From contig JAHJUE010000030.1 of the NCBI GenBank assembly GCA_018829205.1, forward strand, positions 85,612 to 149,611: a DNA stretch of 64,000 nucleotides. The letters run 5' to 3'. Position numbers and translations under genes: made by a program. Below, in pieces: positions 44,804 to 54,471 of the stretch (within the stretch, counting starts at the first letter, position 1; the number at the start of each line of letters is the position of its first letter). The stretch comes from Bacteroidota bacterium. Its GTDB lineage: Bacteria; Bacteroidota; Ignavibacteria; Ignavibacteriales; Melioribacteraceae. The notes under the pieces are model-generated. The model ran no database searches, was not told the DNA's origin, and worked only from the letters and a program-made list of their open reading frames with translations.

Positions 44804-45898
44804 CTATGCCTTAAGTGATAATAATTGTTCTCTCATTTCCTGATAACCTGGTTTAATTACGTCATATATGTAATAAAGTCTTTTTTCATGCGGAATAAAA
44901 GCCGACTTCATCGCGTTAAGATTAAGTTTTTCTATATCGTCAAGATTTATGTCGAAATATTCTGTTGCCAACACGTACTCTGATGTTAATGTTATTTTAC
45001 TCATAAGTCTGTCGTCGGTATTTAGAAAAACTCTGAAATTTTTATCGTATAGTTTTTTAAAAGGATGATTTTCAATTTTATCAATTGCTCCTGTATGAAC
45101 ATTGCTCAACAAACAAATCTCAAGGGGAATTCTTTTATCTAAAATGTATTGAGCCAGATCGCCGAGTGCAATTATGTTTTCGTTTTCATCAAAAACTATA
45201 TCCTCAATAAGTCTTGTCGCATGTCCTATTCTGTGTGCGCCGCAATATTGTATTGCCTGCCAAATTGATTCTTTACCGAAAGCTTCGCCGGCATGAACGG
45301 TAATACTGAAATTATTTCTTTGAATAAACTGAAATGCATCGATGTGTTTTTTAGGGGGGTAGCCGCCTTCTTCACCCGCAAGATCAAAACCGACAACACC
45401 TTGTTTCCTATAATTTACCGCTAGTTCCGCAACTTCAAGTGTATTCTTCATATTTCTCATTCCGCAGAGAATAAGTCCATACCCGACTCCAAAATCGCTT
45501 TTACCTCTTTCCAGGCCTTCAAGAACGGCATTAATAACGTCTTCGTGGTACAAACCTTTCTGTGTGTGAAATACGGGGGAAAAACGGGTCTCAACATAAC
45601 AAACACCGTCGTTATACATATCTTCAATCATTTCATATGCAATTCTTTCCAGGCCTTCTTTTGTCTGCATAACGGCGCATGTATGTTCAAATCCTTTCAA
45701 AAATTCGGGCAAATTGCCGGTATTTGCACCTACATAGAACCAATTTGCCAATTCTTCGGCATCATGTGTAGGAAGTTTTTTATAGTTTAATTCTTTGGCA
45801 AGATCAATTATTGTTTCAACGCGCAGGCCGCCGTCAAGATGATCGTGTAAAAGTACTTTAGGAACTTTACGGATTATTTCTTCGGTTTTCAAAATCAC
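44804..45898 (-). CDS. add: Adenosine deaminase
   Basis: A 364-residue zinc TIM-barrel deaminase that converts adenosine to inosine. The N-terminal zinc ligands are H18 and H20 in LLHDHLDGG. The catalytic Glu lies in ITVHAGEAFG, the next His in RIGHATRL, and the final zinc Asp pair in FLNTDDRLMS. The length and order of motifs agree with family ADA rather than adenine deaminase. It begins the - strand operon; its upstream region is shared with the divergent TPR lipoprotein gene at 46096. Confidence 0.93.
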   Translation of the reverse strand: MILKTEEIIRKVPKVLLHDHLDGGLRVETIIDLAKELNYKKLPTHDAEELANWFYVGANTGNLPEFLKGFEHTCAVMQTKEGLERIAYEMIEDMYNDGVCYVETRFSPVFHTQKGLYHEDVINAVLEGLERGKSDFGVGYGLILCGMRNMKNTLEVAELAVNYRKQGVVGFDLAGEEGGYPPKKHIDAFQFIQRNNFSITVHAGEAFGKESIWQAIQYCGAHRIGHATRLIEDIVFDENENIIALGDLAQYILDKRIPLEICLLSNVHTGAIDKIENHPFKKLYDKNFRVFLNTDDRLMSKITLTSEYVLATEYFDINLDDIEKLNLNAMKSAFIPHEKRLYYIYDVIKPGYQEMREQLLSLKA

Positions 45899-46022
45899 CT
45901 CATTTTTAGTATTAAAAAATATCTCTTTTGGTTAGTAAAATCAATAAAAGTATCAATTAGTCTTAACTTAAAAATGGATTTTTCAAAAATAGGCCAAAAA
46001 AAAGATACTCAAGAATTATTTC

Positions 46023-46051
46023 TTGACTTACCAGACTAATATTGCTAATTT
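46023..46051 (+). promoter_or_regulatory. Sigma-70-like promoter of the TPR lipoprotein gene
   Basis: TTGACT (46023-46028) and TAATTT (46046-46051) are 17 bases apart, with TG at 46043-46044 giving an extended -10. Transcription would start near 46058, leaving a short leader before ATG 46096. Confidence 0.6.
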
Positions 46052-46095
46052 TTCATGTCTATATTCAATAATTTATAAATAATAAGGGTGAAATA

Positions 46096-47286
46096 ATGAA
46101 AAGATTTTTTGCATTTTCATTGATCTTGGCTATGGGATTTGGAATCGTTGCATTTCAATGCTCATCAACAGAATTAACAAGTGCTAAACTTTATATTCAA
46201 CAGAAACAATATGACAAAGCGAAAGAAGCTTTAAAAAAAGAAATAGAAAAAAATCCTAAAAGTGATGAAGGATACTATTTATTAGGTTTGTTATACGGAG
46301 ATCAGGGTGAAATCGATTTGATGGTTGAAGCTTACGATAAATCTCTTGAAATTAGCAATAAGTTTGAAAAAAATATTATCGATAATAAAAAATATCACTG
46401 GGCATCTAGTTTTAATAAAGGCGTAAGCTATTTTAATAAGGCCGCTAAAACTAATGACGCCGATAGTACAAGAATGTTTTTTAATAAATCGGTTGAATCA
46501 TTTACATACTCAACTTTATGCGAACCCGATTCGGTTGATTCATACAGCAATCTTGCATTTGCATATGTAAATATGGGTGAAAGTGAAAAAGCGCTTCCAG
46601 TACTTGACAAACAAATTAGTTTATATAAAAAGAAATTTAATTTAACCGATAATTCCGGTCCGGCTGAAGAAGGTAAATATCTAGGATTATTGGACGCTTA
46701 TTCTCTTGAAGGAGAAATTCTTACAAAATTAGGCGCGGTTCAGGATGATAAAGATAAAAAGTATGAATACTACAACAAAGCAATTGATAAAATGAAAGAA
46801 GCCAAACAATTTTTCCCAAATGATCCTTCAATCTTACTTCATTTATCAAATTCTTATATTGCTACAGACAGATTAGATGTAGCGATGGATTCTTTCAAAG
46901 AAGGTGTAGAAAAAGATCCTGAAAACAAATACTACAGATTTAACTACGGCTCAATGCTTTTAAATTCAGAAGATTATGAAAATGCTTCTATCCAGTTAAA
47001 GAAAGCTGTTGATATTGATCCTGATTATGAAAACGCGATTTATAACCTTGCTGTTACCTATGTAAAATGGGGCGCTACTTTAAGAGAAGAAGCAATTAAA
47101 GCGGAAAAAGAAGAAGATAAAACATATTTGGAAAAATATAATTTGGCATTACCGTATTTGGAAAAATATGTTCAAATTGATCCTGAAAACGGCGCTTTCT
47201 GGGATTTATTATTTAAAGTATATACAAATTTAAATATGAACGAAAAAGCAGAAGCAGCAATGAAGAAAGCCGAAGAATTTAAATAA
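46096..47286 (+). CDS. TPR-repeat lipoprotein
   Basis: A 396-residue protein with an N-terminal signal sequence ending in a lipobox-like FQC (Cys22), followed by tetratricopeptide repeats through most of its length (AKLYIQQKQYDKAKEALKKE, YYRFNYGSMLLNSEDYENAS and others). It should be anchored in the envelope and act as a protein-binding scaffold. Gln just before Cys is unusual for lipobox processing but tolerated in this lineage. It has its own promoter and a strong terminator at 47311-47349, so it is monocistronic. Confidence 0.85.
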   Translation: MKRFFAFSLILAMGFGIVAFQCSSTELTSAKLYIQQKQYDKAKEALKKEIEKNPKSDEGYYLLGLLYGDQGEIDLMVEAYDKSLEISNKFEKNIIDNKKYHWASSFNKGVSYFNKAAKTNDADSTRMFFNKSVESFTYSTLCEPDSVDSYSNLAFAYVNMGESEKALPVLDKQISLYKKKFNLTDNSGPAEEGKYLGLLDAYSLEGEILTKLGAVQDDKDKKYEYYNKAIDKMKEAKQFFPNDPSILLHLSNSYIATDRLDVAMDSFKEGVEKDPENKYYRFNYGSMLLNSEDYENASIQLKKAVDIDPDYENAIYNLAVTYVKWGATLREEAIKAEKEEDKTYLEKYNLALPYLEKYVQIDPENGAFWDLLFKVYTNLNMNEKAEAAMKKAEEFK

Positions 47287-47310
47287 TAGAATTACATAAT
47301 TTTATTTATT

Positions 47311-47349
47311 GCCCACAATTTCAGAACTTATGAATTGTGGGCTTTTTTT
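47311..47349 (+). terminator. Rho-independent terminator after the TPR lipoprotein gene
   Basis: GCCCACAATT (47311-47320) pairs perfectly with AATTGTGGGC (47333-47342) around a 12-base loop; seven T residues follow (47343-47349). The next gene's ribosome site begins 5 bases later. Confidence 0.93.
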
Positions 47350-47366
47350 ATAACGGAGTATATTTT

Positions 47367-47693
47367 ATGAATCAGAATAATGAGCAAAAACCGCAGCAGA
47401 TTAGTATTGAACTAGGTGAAAAAGAAGCTGAAGGAATTTATTCAAACCTTGCTATAATAACACATTCATCAGCGGAATTTATTATTGACTTTACACGTGT
47501 TGTGCCGGGTGTGCCTAAAGCAAAAGTTCAATCAAGAATTATTACCACACCTCAGCATGCTAAAATGTTGTTAAAAGCTTTAACGGAAAACATAAATAAA
47601 TTTGAAAACAGATTCGGTGAAATTAAAATTGAAGGTCACGCTAATCCGCAATTTGGGTTTTCCGAAGGTTTTAAAGAAGAAAAAATTAATTAA
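47367..47693 (+). CDS. DUF3467 domain-containing protein
   Basis: A 108-residue protein from ATG 47367, which has CGGAG 8 bases upstream; the in-frame TTG at 47337 lies inside the terminator and is not used. The core (IELGEKEAEGIYSNLAIITHSSAEFIIDF, then ARIITTPQHAKMLLKAL-like) matches DUF3467, a small family widespread in Bacteroidota and relatives with no assigned function. It is cytosolic. The gene stands between a terminator and a 228-base gap. Confidence 0.82.
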   Translation: MNQNNEQKPQQISIELGEKEAEGIYSNLAIITHSSAEFIIDFTRVVPGVPKAKVQSRIITTPQHAKMLLKALTENINKFENRFGEIKIEGHANPQFGFSEGFKEEKIN

Positions 47694-47921
47694 GCAATAT
47701 TTGTTCTAATAATTATTTACCAAAGTTTTTTCTTTAAATAAAGAAGTAATTAACTTATTTTATTCCGTGATTAGCTTTTTGTTTAATAGTATAATAAATT
47801 GATCCACATCACTGCCGGATTAACTATGTTATTAGCGGTTTCTTCAAAAAAGAAATTTCTGTATAATACGTTACATCAATCTAAATTTTATCAAAATTTA
47901 TTTATAACGTGGAGAATTAAT

Positions 47922-48980
47922 ATGAAAAAAGTACTATGCCTTTTTTCAATTTTAATTCTGGTGTTCAATGTAAATTCAATAAAAGCTCAAGATCAATTTG
48001 ATGTTAAATTGAATATTTTCCCTGATCTTTACGCAATTGATTTTGCCGCTTTCGCTGTCGCAAATAATCTTGGCGGAGCACCTAGAATTATTGAAATTTT
48101 TATGACGCCTGGAATAAGAGTCATTGTTGAGGGGACTATAAGATGGAAAGATCCCGAATCTCAGGTTATCGGAACACTTTTTACTTTTGAAACATATCCC
48201 TTTATTTCAAAAACTATTTACAACGACGATATAGGCAATACGGATATAAGGATTAAATCTTCCGATGCTCCAGGTGATTTAGCAGAGGATAATTTAAAAA
48301 AAGGTAAACCAACTGGAACTTATTACATTCAAATAACCGTAAGGGATGAAAATAGAAATTTTTTAGATAGTGATGAAGCTGAGTTGAACTTTCTAAATCC
48401 CGCACAAACATTATCAATTAGAACACCGGAAGAGGGAAGCGTTCAAAATATCGGAGGTGTGCTTGCCGAATGGGATGAAGTAACAGGGGCTTCTAATTAT
48501 TCAATTAGAGCCAATATCCGTAAAAATACAAACCAAAGTTTTGAAGAGGCTTTAAAATCAGGCAACCCTCTTATTAATAATAAAAATGTAGGTCTAGTTA
48601 CTAGTGTAAACCTGCGTGAACTATTGGAAAGAGAATGGCTTCCGGGGCAGGAAATTGTATTTCAAGTTACTGCTAATGTCGCCGGCCCGGGGGGAGACAA
48701 ACCTCTTTACAGTAATATTATTAACTTCAGATTTGAAGCGGCAAATGCTGAAGAAACCGAATCTCTAAATCAGAGCTTTACAAATCTGTTCCAAAATTTC
48801 GGTGATCAGGGATCCTCAAGAATTATTTCTTTATTGCAGTCGGGTCAAATAGACTTCAGCGACGTTACAATTACTTCGGAAGACGGACAGATAATGACAA
48901 TAGCCGAATTTCAAAGTTTGATGAATTATCTTGAAACGAATCCAGACGCCGTAATTAATATTAGATATATTGAGAAATAA
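47922..48980 (+). CDS. Secreted protein of unknown function, first gene of FecR/barrel/cyclase cluster
   Basis: 352 residues from ATG 47922, with signal peptide (MKKVLCLFSILILVFNVNSIKAQ). The upstream TTG at 47799 would hide the signal. The middle part (LNPAQTLSIRTPEEGSVQNIGGVLAEWDEVTGASNYSIRANI in outline) looks like an immunoglobulin/fibronectin-type beta-sandwich; the C-terminal ~80 residues are helical and acidic. I do not recognise a named family. It lies 21 bases before the FecR-domain gene, and the next two genes are an outer-membrane barrel and a CHASE2 cyclase, so it is likely the secreted or periplasmic member of that system. Confidence 0.75.
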   Translation: MKKVLCLFSILILVFNVNSIKAQDQFDVKLNIFPDLYAIDFAAFAVANNLGGAPRIIEIFMTPGIRVIVEGTIRWKDPESQVIGTLFTFETYPFISKTIYNDDIGNTDIRIKSSDAPGDLAEDNLKKGKPTGTYYIQITVRDENRNFLDSDEAELNFLNPAQTLSIRTPEEGSVQNIGGVLAEWDEVTGASNYSIRANIRKNTNQSFEEALKSGNPLINNKNVGLVTSVNLRELLEREWLPGQEIVFQVTANVAGPGGDKPLYSNIINFRFEAANAEETESLNQSFTNLFQNFGDQGSSRIISLLQSGQIDFSDVTITSEDGQIMTIAEFQSLMNYLETNPDAVINIRYIEK

Positions 48981-49001
48981 AAAAAATTATTGAGGAATAA
49001 A

Positions 49002-49706
49002 ATGAAAGCAAATAAGAAAATTATTTCAGTGATTTTGCTTATAGTAATTTCTTCATTTATAACAGGTGAATTTTTAATATCAAATGATGAAACTCCTATT
49101 GCTCTTATAAAAAAGGTTGTTAAAGATGTTACATATAAACAAAATGAAGAAGCGGATTGGGAACTAGCTAAAACTGGCGTACCGCTGCAGAACGGACAGG
49201 AAGTTAAAACCGGAACAAAATCATTAGCCCTTATTCTTTTTACCGACGGATCAGGACTTCTGCGCGTAAGGGAAAATTCAATTCTACATATTTATGGTGA
49301 ACAGGAAGTAAATAAGCTTAACAAAAACACATTTATACAAAAAGGACAATTAGGCTTTCAGGTTTCTAAACAGGAAGATGAGCAATTCAAATTTACGACA
49401 CCTACTGTTGTGGCTTCAATTAGAGGAACAGGCGGTTTTATTGATGTTGAAAATGATAGTTCAACAACGATTGTCTGCGAGAGCGGTTTAATTGAACTTC
49501 AGGCTACCGGCGGAAGCAGGCAATCAGGTAGTCTGTCCGGCGGAAACTCCGCAGATATCGGAGCCGACGGTCAAATTAATATAAATCCTACAACACAGCA
49601 GCAGCAGAATCAATTAAATATGAATAAACAGACGGAAACCAAAAAAGTAAAGATTAAAACAAAAGAAGGTGAAATAGAAATTGAATACCTTCCCGAATAT
49701 GAATAA
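49002..49706 (+). CDS. FecR-domain periplasmic protein
   Basis: 234 residues from ATG 49002, with TGAGG just upstream; the TTG at 48990 overlaps that ribosome site. A signal/anchor helix occupies residues about 6-24. The FecR domain follows: GVPLQNGQEVKTGTKSLALILFTDGSGLLRVRENSIL in outline, and FTTPTVVASIRGTGGFIDV. The last ~60 residues are low-complexity Gln/Asn/Lys. FecR domains often sense or relay envelope signals; here no sigma factor is adjacent, but a CHASE2 cyclase is, a pairing known from other bacteria. It is probably the envelope part of that pathway. Confidence 0.85.
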   Translation: MKANKKIISVILLIVISSFITGEFLISNDETPIALIKKVVKDVTYKQNEEADWELAKTGVPLQNGQEVKTGTKSLALILFTDGSGLLRVRENSILHIYGEQEVNKLNKNTFIQKGQLGFQVSKQEDEQFKFTTPTVVASIRGTGGFIDVENDSSTTIVCESGLIELQATGGSRQSGSLSGGNSADIGADGQININPTTQQQQNQLNMNKQTETKKVKIKTKEGEIEIEYLPEYE

Positions 49707-49767
49707 TATACTTTAAATAAATCTCCCGTATAGAATAAACTAGTTTTTATTTATTGGAGGAAAAATC

Positions 49768-52173
49768 GTGAATAAATTTTTACTGTTTTTAAAAACTGTT
49801 TTTATTGCTTTAATATTATTCTCATTTGCAACTTTAGAATTAAAAGCTCAAATAAGCGGAACTGTATCATCAGTAAAAATTGGTGATGCAAAAGAAGGGA
49901 GCGATCTGCTTGTGGTCGTAGATTTATACTCTTCTTCGTCGGTTTCAAATATAACAATTGCCTACCAGACCTATAGTCAAAGCGAATTTAAAATTAGGGA
50001 TATGGAACTGCAGGGAACATCTGCATCTTATAATATTCCCGCCGAAGATATTAAACTTCCATATTTAACCTATTATTTTATTATTTCGTTCAGCGACGGT
50101 ACTCAGGAAACTTATCCGTTGGGAATTCCGGGTGAAGCGGAACCATTGCAGTTAACCGTCACCGCCCCTTCACCAAAAGACAAAGAAGTTATTATACTTT
50201 CTCCTGCAAAAGGAGAACTTGTTGATGTTGCCGACTTTTTTATCTCAATCTCTTTGATAAAAGCAGGCGACGATGTGGATGTAAGAGCTACCAAAATATA
50301 TTTAAATGATAAAGATATATCGGATATGGCGCTGTTTGCAGGCGACTTGATATTATTTTATTCAGATAATTTTCCCGGCGAAATTGATAAAGGTTATAAG
50401 AGCTTAAAAGTTGATACATATGATAAAAATGGAAATTTGTATCATTCTGTATCTTCTGATTTTCAATCGGCCGACGCAAATTATATTCGGGATGTTGCTT
50501 CACAATTTAAATCCAATTTATTGCTTGAAGGCGAATCGCGTAACGAACAATTTAATGACGAATCAACCTGGTACAATAATATTTCAGCTGATTACAACGG
50601 TTCATATGATGATTGGAAATTTAAAGGCTACGCTTATTTGACATCGGAAGAAAAAAGTTACCTTCAGCCGCAAAATAGATTCTCCGCCTCTGTTGAAAAC
50701 AACTGGTTTAATTTGAGAGTGGGTGACAGCTATCCCAGGTATCCTGAATTAATTATGGATGGCAAAAGACTGAGGGGTTTTTCGGGAAGTATTAATCTCG
50801 GATTTTTTAATATTCAGACAAGCTACGGTGAGGTTGTTAGAAATGTTGAAGGAAGCCTTATCCAAACTTATAAAGAAGATGAAGTTCCGCTCGGAAGTAA
50901 TATTATTGCGATTGATCAAGCTAAATACGGTAACCCTTACGGTGAGGTAAATCTTGGAACCTTCAGCAGAAATCTATTGGCAATACGCCCTTCTTTCGGA
51001 AGCGGAGAGAATTTTCAATTCGGTTTAACATACCTGCATGCCAAAGATGATAATTCGTCTGTTGAATTCGGAGCCCGGCCGGAAGAAAACCTTGTAATTG
51101 GTACAGACCTTAAAGTAGCTCTTGATGATCAAAATATTTTACTGACCGGGCAAGCGGCCGTAAGCATATACAATACAGATATTTCAACCGGAACATTATC
51201 TGATTCTGAAATTGATTCCGTATTCGGTAGCGACTCATATTTTGACGCGGACACGGAACAAATTAAAGATATAAAAAATATTATAGGAAAATTTATTACT
51301 GTTAATCAGTTCCTCGGACCATTAAATCCTCAGGAGTTTTCATCTTTAGCCGGCGAAGCTGCAATTCAGCTTAGTTATTTTTATAATAATTTTAAAGCCT
51401 CTTATGTGTATAGAGGAAATGATTATAAATCTTTCGGACAGGATTTTATAAGAAAAGACGTTAAAGGAATAAATATTTCTGACAGGGTACGACTTATTGA
51501 TAATAAATTGTTTATTACTTTAGGTTACGAAAGGCTAACGGATAATTTGCAGGAAACCAAGATCGCGACTACAACTTATCAGAAATTGAATTCAACAGTA
51601 TCAATATTCCCAAGATCTAATTTCCCAAATATTACTTTGGGATATACAAGGTATCAAAACGAAAACGGTATTTCCAAAACTGATACCGTAAACAATATTT
51701 ACCAGATTGATGATGCTACAAACCGCTTCTTAATTAGGCTTTCGCACGATCTTGAAATTAAAGGTATAAGTAATAATCTTTCTTTAAGTTTATCAACATC
51801 AAGCCGGGAAGACAACAGTTTATCGAATAACGACGCTAATTATACGTCAACTAATTTATCCGTAAACAGTTATTGGCAGAAAAATTTGTCAAGCTTTGTA
51901 AGTTTGGTTTCATATTCAAGCGAAATTGCAAAAGTAGAATATAATTATACATCAATTTCTCTGGGCGCTAGGTACAGAATGCTTGATAATAAATTGGAAT
52001 TGTCTGGTTCTATTAGTCCAAGTTTTGGTGATTTTAAAAGACAGTCAGTTGATTTTGTAGCTCAATATCAAGTGATGCAGAATTTCAGTCTTGTTTTTCA
52101 ATTTAGGCTCTATAGAATACCTGATCAAAGTACAAACTCTATAACCGGACTTTCAACAAGAATTACACTTTAG
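49768..52173 (+). CDS. Large outer-membrane beta-barrel protein
   Basis: An 801-residue secreted protein starting at GTG 49768 behind a strong TTGGAGG ribosome site. A signal peptide ends near LELKAQ (residue 28). About 30-230 forms beta-sandwich domains (LYSSSSVSNITIAYQTYSQ, IILSPAKGELVDVADFFISISL in part). About 240-801 is rich in alternating amphipathic strands with aromatic ends (NNWFNLRVGDSYPRYP, FQFGLTYLHAKDD) and finishes TGLSTRITL. It looks like an outer-membrane barrel, but I know no named family for it. It lies 12 bases before the cyclase gene and 61 after FecR, so it belongs to the same unit. Confidence 0.75.
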   Translation: MNKFLLFLKTVFIALILFSFATLELKAQISGTVSSVKIGDAKEGSDLLVVVDLYSSSSVSNITIAYQTYSQSEFKIRDMELQGTSASYNIPAEDIKLPYLTYYFIISFSDGTQETYPLGIPGEAEPLQLTVTAPSPKDKEVIILSPAKGELVDVADFFISISLIKAGDDVDVRATKIYLNDKDISDMALFAGDLILFYSDNFPGEIDKGYKSLKVDTYDKNGNLYHSVSSDFQSADANYIRDVASQFKSNLLLEGESRNEQFNDESTWYNNISADYNGSYDDWKFKGYAYLTSEEKSYLQPQNRFSASVENNWFNLRVGDSYPRYPELIMDGKRLRGFSGSINLGFFNIQTSYGEVVRNVEGSLIQTYKEDEVPLGSNIIAIDQAKYGNPYGEVNLGTFSRNLLAIRPSFGSGENFQFGLTYLHAKDDNSSVEFGARPEENLVIGTDLKVALDDQNILLTGQAAVSIYNTDISTGTLSDSEIDSVFGSDSYFDADTEQIKDIKNIIGKFITVNQFLGPLNPQEFSSLAGEAAIQLSYFYNNFKASYVYRGNDYKSFGQDFIRKDVKGINISDRVRLIDNKLFITLGYERLTDNLQETKIATTTYQKLNSTVSIFPRSNFPNITLGYTRYQNENGISKTDTVNNIYQIDDATNRFLIRLSHDLEIKGISNNLSLSLSTSSREDNSLSNNDANYTSTNLSVNSYWQKNLSSFVSLVSYSSEIAKVEYNYTSISLGARYRMLDNKLELSGSISPSFGDFKRQSVDFVAQYQVMQNFSLVFQFRLYRIPDQSTNSITGLSTRITL

Positions 52174-52185
52174 TACATATTATTA

Positions 52186-54450
52186 ATGAAGAAAAAAACT
52201 AAGGACGGCCGTAAAAATAATTATTTAAAAATTATTACAGCATTTGCGGCTGCTCTTATTGTTATAATTTTAACACAGGACATTTTTTTTACTTTTGTCC
52301 CGTTACGACAATTAGAACAAAAAATATATGATACAAAACTGACCCGCCGCGGTGCTGAAAATATAAAAGAGACCGCTCATGTAATAATTCTGGAAATTAC
52401 TCAAGACAGTTATGATCAGATTCCCGCTCCTTATAATATTTGGCCCTGGCCGCGTTCAATATTCGCAAAATTAATAGAAAATCTTAATGAAGCTGGCGCA
52501 AAAGCAATTGCAATTGACATAAAAATGTCGAACCAGGATCAATTCTCCGCGGCAAATGATTCATTATTATTTTATACAATTAGAAAATATAAAAACGTTG
52601 TTGTCGGCGGGGCAGTGGATATTGTCGGAGAATCCCAAATTTCCAGTATTGATTACGGGGGTTCGGGAGGCGTTGTTATTAAACAAAACTACAACTACGA
52701 TAATATATTTTTTACGGCCGATAGTTCTGTAGGTATTGTGCAGGTACAAAATGATTACGACGGCGTATTCAGAAGATACAGACCGTTTATTTATACAAGT
52801 TTAACAAATGAAAGAAGAATTCCTTCATTCGGCTTTGCCGTATTAAATAAATATTTCGGACTCCATTCGTTAAATACAGCTGAAAATGAAGATGAGTATT
52901 TTACACTTGCGGGTAAAAAGATTCCTAAATTTGATGAATCACATATGCTGATTAATTTTTACGGTCCGGCCAGAACATTCCCTCACATAAAATTAATTGA
53001 TGTTTTGGATGATAAAGATTTTAATACAACCGATGAAATTGAGTTTGATGAAAAAATAAATACATGGGATAATGACGATTACGGAATTTTACATACCGGA
53101 GTATTTAAAGATAAAATTGTAATAATCGGTTCCACCATGCCCGAAGATAAAGATATCTTTCCCGTTGCAATTTCGAAAGGTGAACGGAAAGGAGATAATT
53201 TGATTTACGGTGTTGAACTTCACGCTAACGCCGTTGAAAATGTTATCCGCAACGATTATATAGAAATTCAACCTAAATATTTACGAGTTATTCAAATTGT
53301 TTTACTTGCTTTGATTGCTTTCTTTTTTACATCATTTCTTAAAGATAAAAAAATTCACAGGCAGTATATTCTAGAAATAAGTAATGTAATATTACTTATT
53401 GCATCAATCTATTTTATTTATGAATTAAGTTACTATTTATTTGAAAACTATAATGTTCATGTAAGAGTTATTGGCCCTTCACTTGCTTTGGTTCTGGGTT
53501 ATTTTTCAAGTACGGCATTTCATTTTATAACTGAACGGAAACAAAATACAGTGATTAAAGGAATGTTCAGTCATTATGTCAGCGGCGCTTTGGTAAACGA
53601 ATTAATTAATAACCCCGATAAACTTAGATTGGGCGGCGACAAAAAAGAACTCACAATTTTATTCTGCGATATGGCGGGCTTTACTACTTTTTCGGAAAAT
53701 AAAGATCCTGAAGAACTTGTTAAATACATTAATGAATTTTTAAGCGAGATGACGGAAATTATTCTTGAACACAAAGGTACGCTGGATAAATACCTTGGCG
53801 ACGCAATTATGGCCTTCTGGGGTGCGCCAATTGAAATTGAAAATCACGAACTTCTCGCATGTAAAACTGCTTTACTTATGCAGGAAAGAATTGCTCTATT
53901 GAGAGATAAATGGCTTAGAGGTGACAGTTCAAATAAATCATCAGGTCAAGCCGGAATTAGTATTAGGATCGGGATTAATAGCGGAAATGTTGTCGTAGGA
54001 AATATGGGCGGGAAAAACAGGTTTGATTATACAGTTATGGGTGACAGCGTTAATCTGGCTTCGCGTTTGGAAGGCGCTAATAAACAATATGGTACGGGCA
54101 CAATGTTAAGCGATTCAACTTATAACGCCGTTAAAGAAAATGTTGTGGTAAGGGAGCTTGATACAATTAGAGTTAAGGGGAAGAAACTTCCAACTACAGT
54201 ATATGAATTAATTGGATTAGCAGGCGAAGAACAGGCTTTATCGAAACTTAAAAACATGGAAAAATATTTTGAAGGTCTCAAAAATTATAAAGCGAAAAAA
54301 TTTTTAGAAGCTAAAAGCTGTTTCGAAGAATGTATTAAAATATTAGGAGATGACGCGCCTTCGAAAGTTTATATAGAAAGGTGTAATGTATATATCGATA
54401 ATCCGCCCGATGATAATTGGGACGGTGTTTTTGTAATGGCTACAAAGTAA
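52186..54450 (+). CDS. CHASE2-domain class III adenylate cyclase
   Basis: A 754-residue inner-membrane signalling enzyme. One N-terminal helix (about 14-36) is followed by the extracytoplasmic CHASE2 sensor (about 40-365, with WPWPRSIFAKLIENLNEAGAKAIAID in pieces), three membrane helices (about 365-450) and a class III cyclase domain. Metal-binding residues are D495 (FCDMAGFT) and D539 (YLGDAIMAF). K535 and T616 are the adenine-selecting pair, so ATP is the likely substrate; N623 and R627 (VNLASRLEG) are the transition-state residues. All catalytic residues are present. The C-terminal ~100 residues resemble a TPR-like segment. The output is cAMP. Confidence 0.92.
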   Translation: MKKKTKDGRKNNYLKIITAFAAALIVIILTQDIFFTFVPLRQLEQKIYDTKLTRRGAENIKETAHVIILEITQDSYDQIPAPYNIWPWPRSIFAKLIENLNEAGAKAIAIDIKMSNQDQFSAANDSLLFYTIRKYKNVVVGGAVDIVGESQISSIDYGGSGGVVIKQNYNYDNIFFTADSSVGIVQVQNDYDGVFRRYRPFIYTSLTNERRIPSFGFAVLNKYFGLHSLNTAENEDEYFTLAGKKIPKFDESHMLINFYGPARTFPHIKLIDVLDDKDFNTTDEIEFDEKINTWDNDDYGILHTGVFKDKIVIIGSTMPEDKDIFPVAISKGERKGDNLIYGVELHANAVENVIRNDYIEIQPKYLRVIQIVLLALIAFFFTSFLKDKKIHRQYILEISNVILLIASIYFIYELSYYLFENYNVHVRVIGPSLALVLGYFSSTAFHFITERKQNTVIKGMFSHYVSGALVNELINNPDKLRLGGDKKELTILFCDMAGFTTFSENKDPEELVKYINEFLSEMTEIILEHKGTLDKYLGDAIMAFWGAPIEIENHELLACKTALLMQERIALLRDKWLRGDSSNKSSGQAGISIRIGINSGNVVVGNMGGKNRFDYTVMGDSVNLASRLEGANKQYGTGTMLSDSTYNAVKENVVVRELDTIRVKGKKLPTTVYELIGLAGEEQALSKLKNMEKYFEGLKNYKAKKFLEAKSCFEECIKILGDDAPSKVYIERCNVYIDNPPDDNWDGVFVMATK

Positions 54451-54471
54451 TCTTAAATATAATTTTAAATT

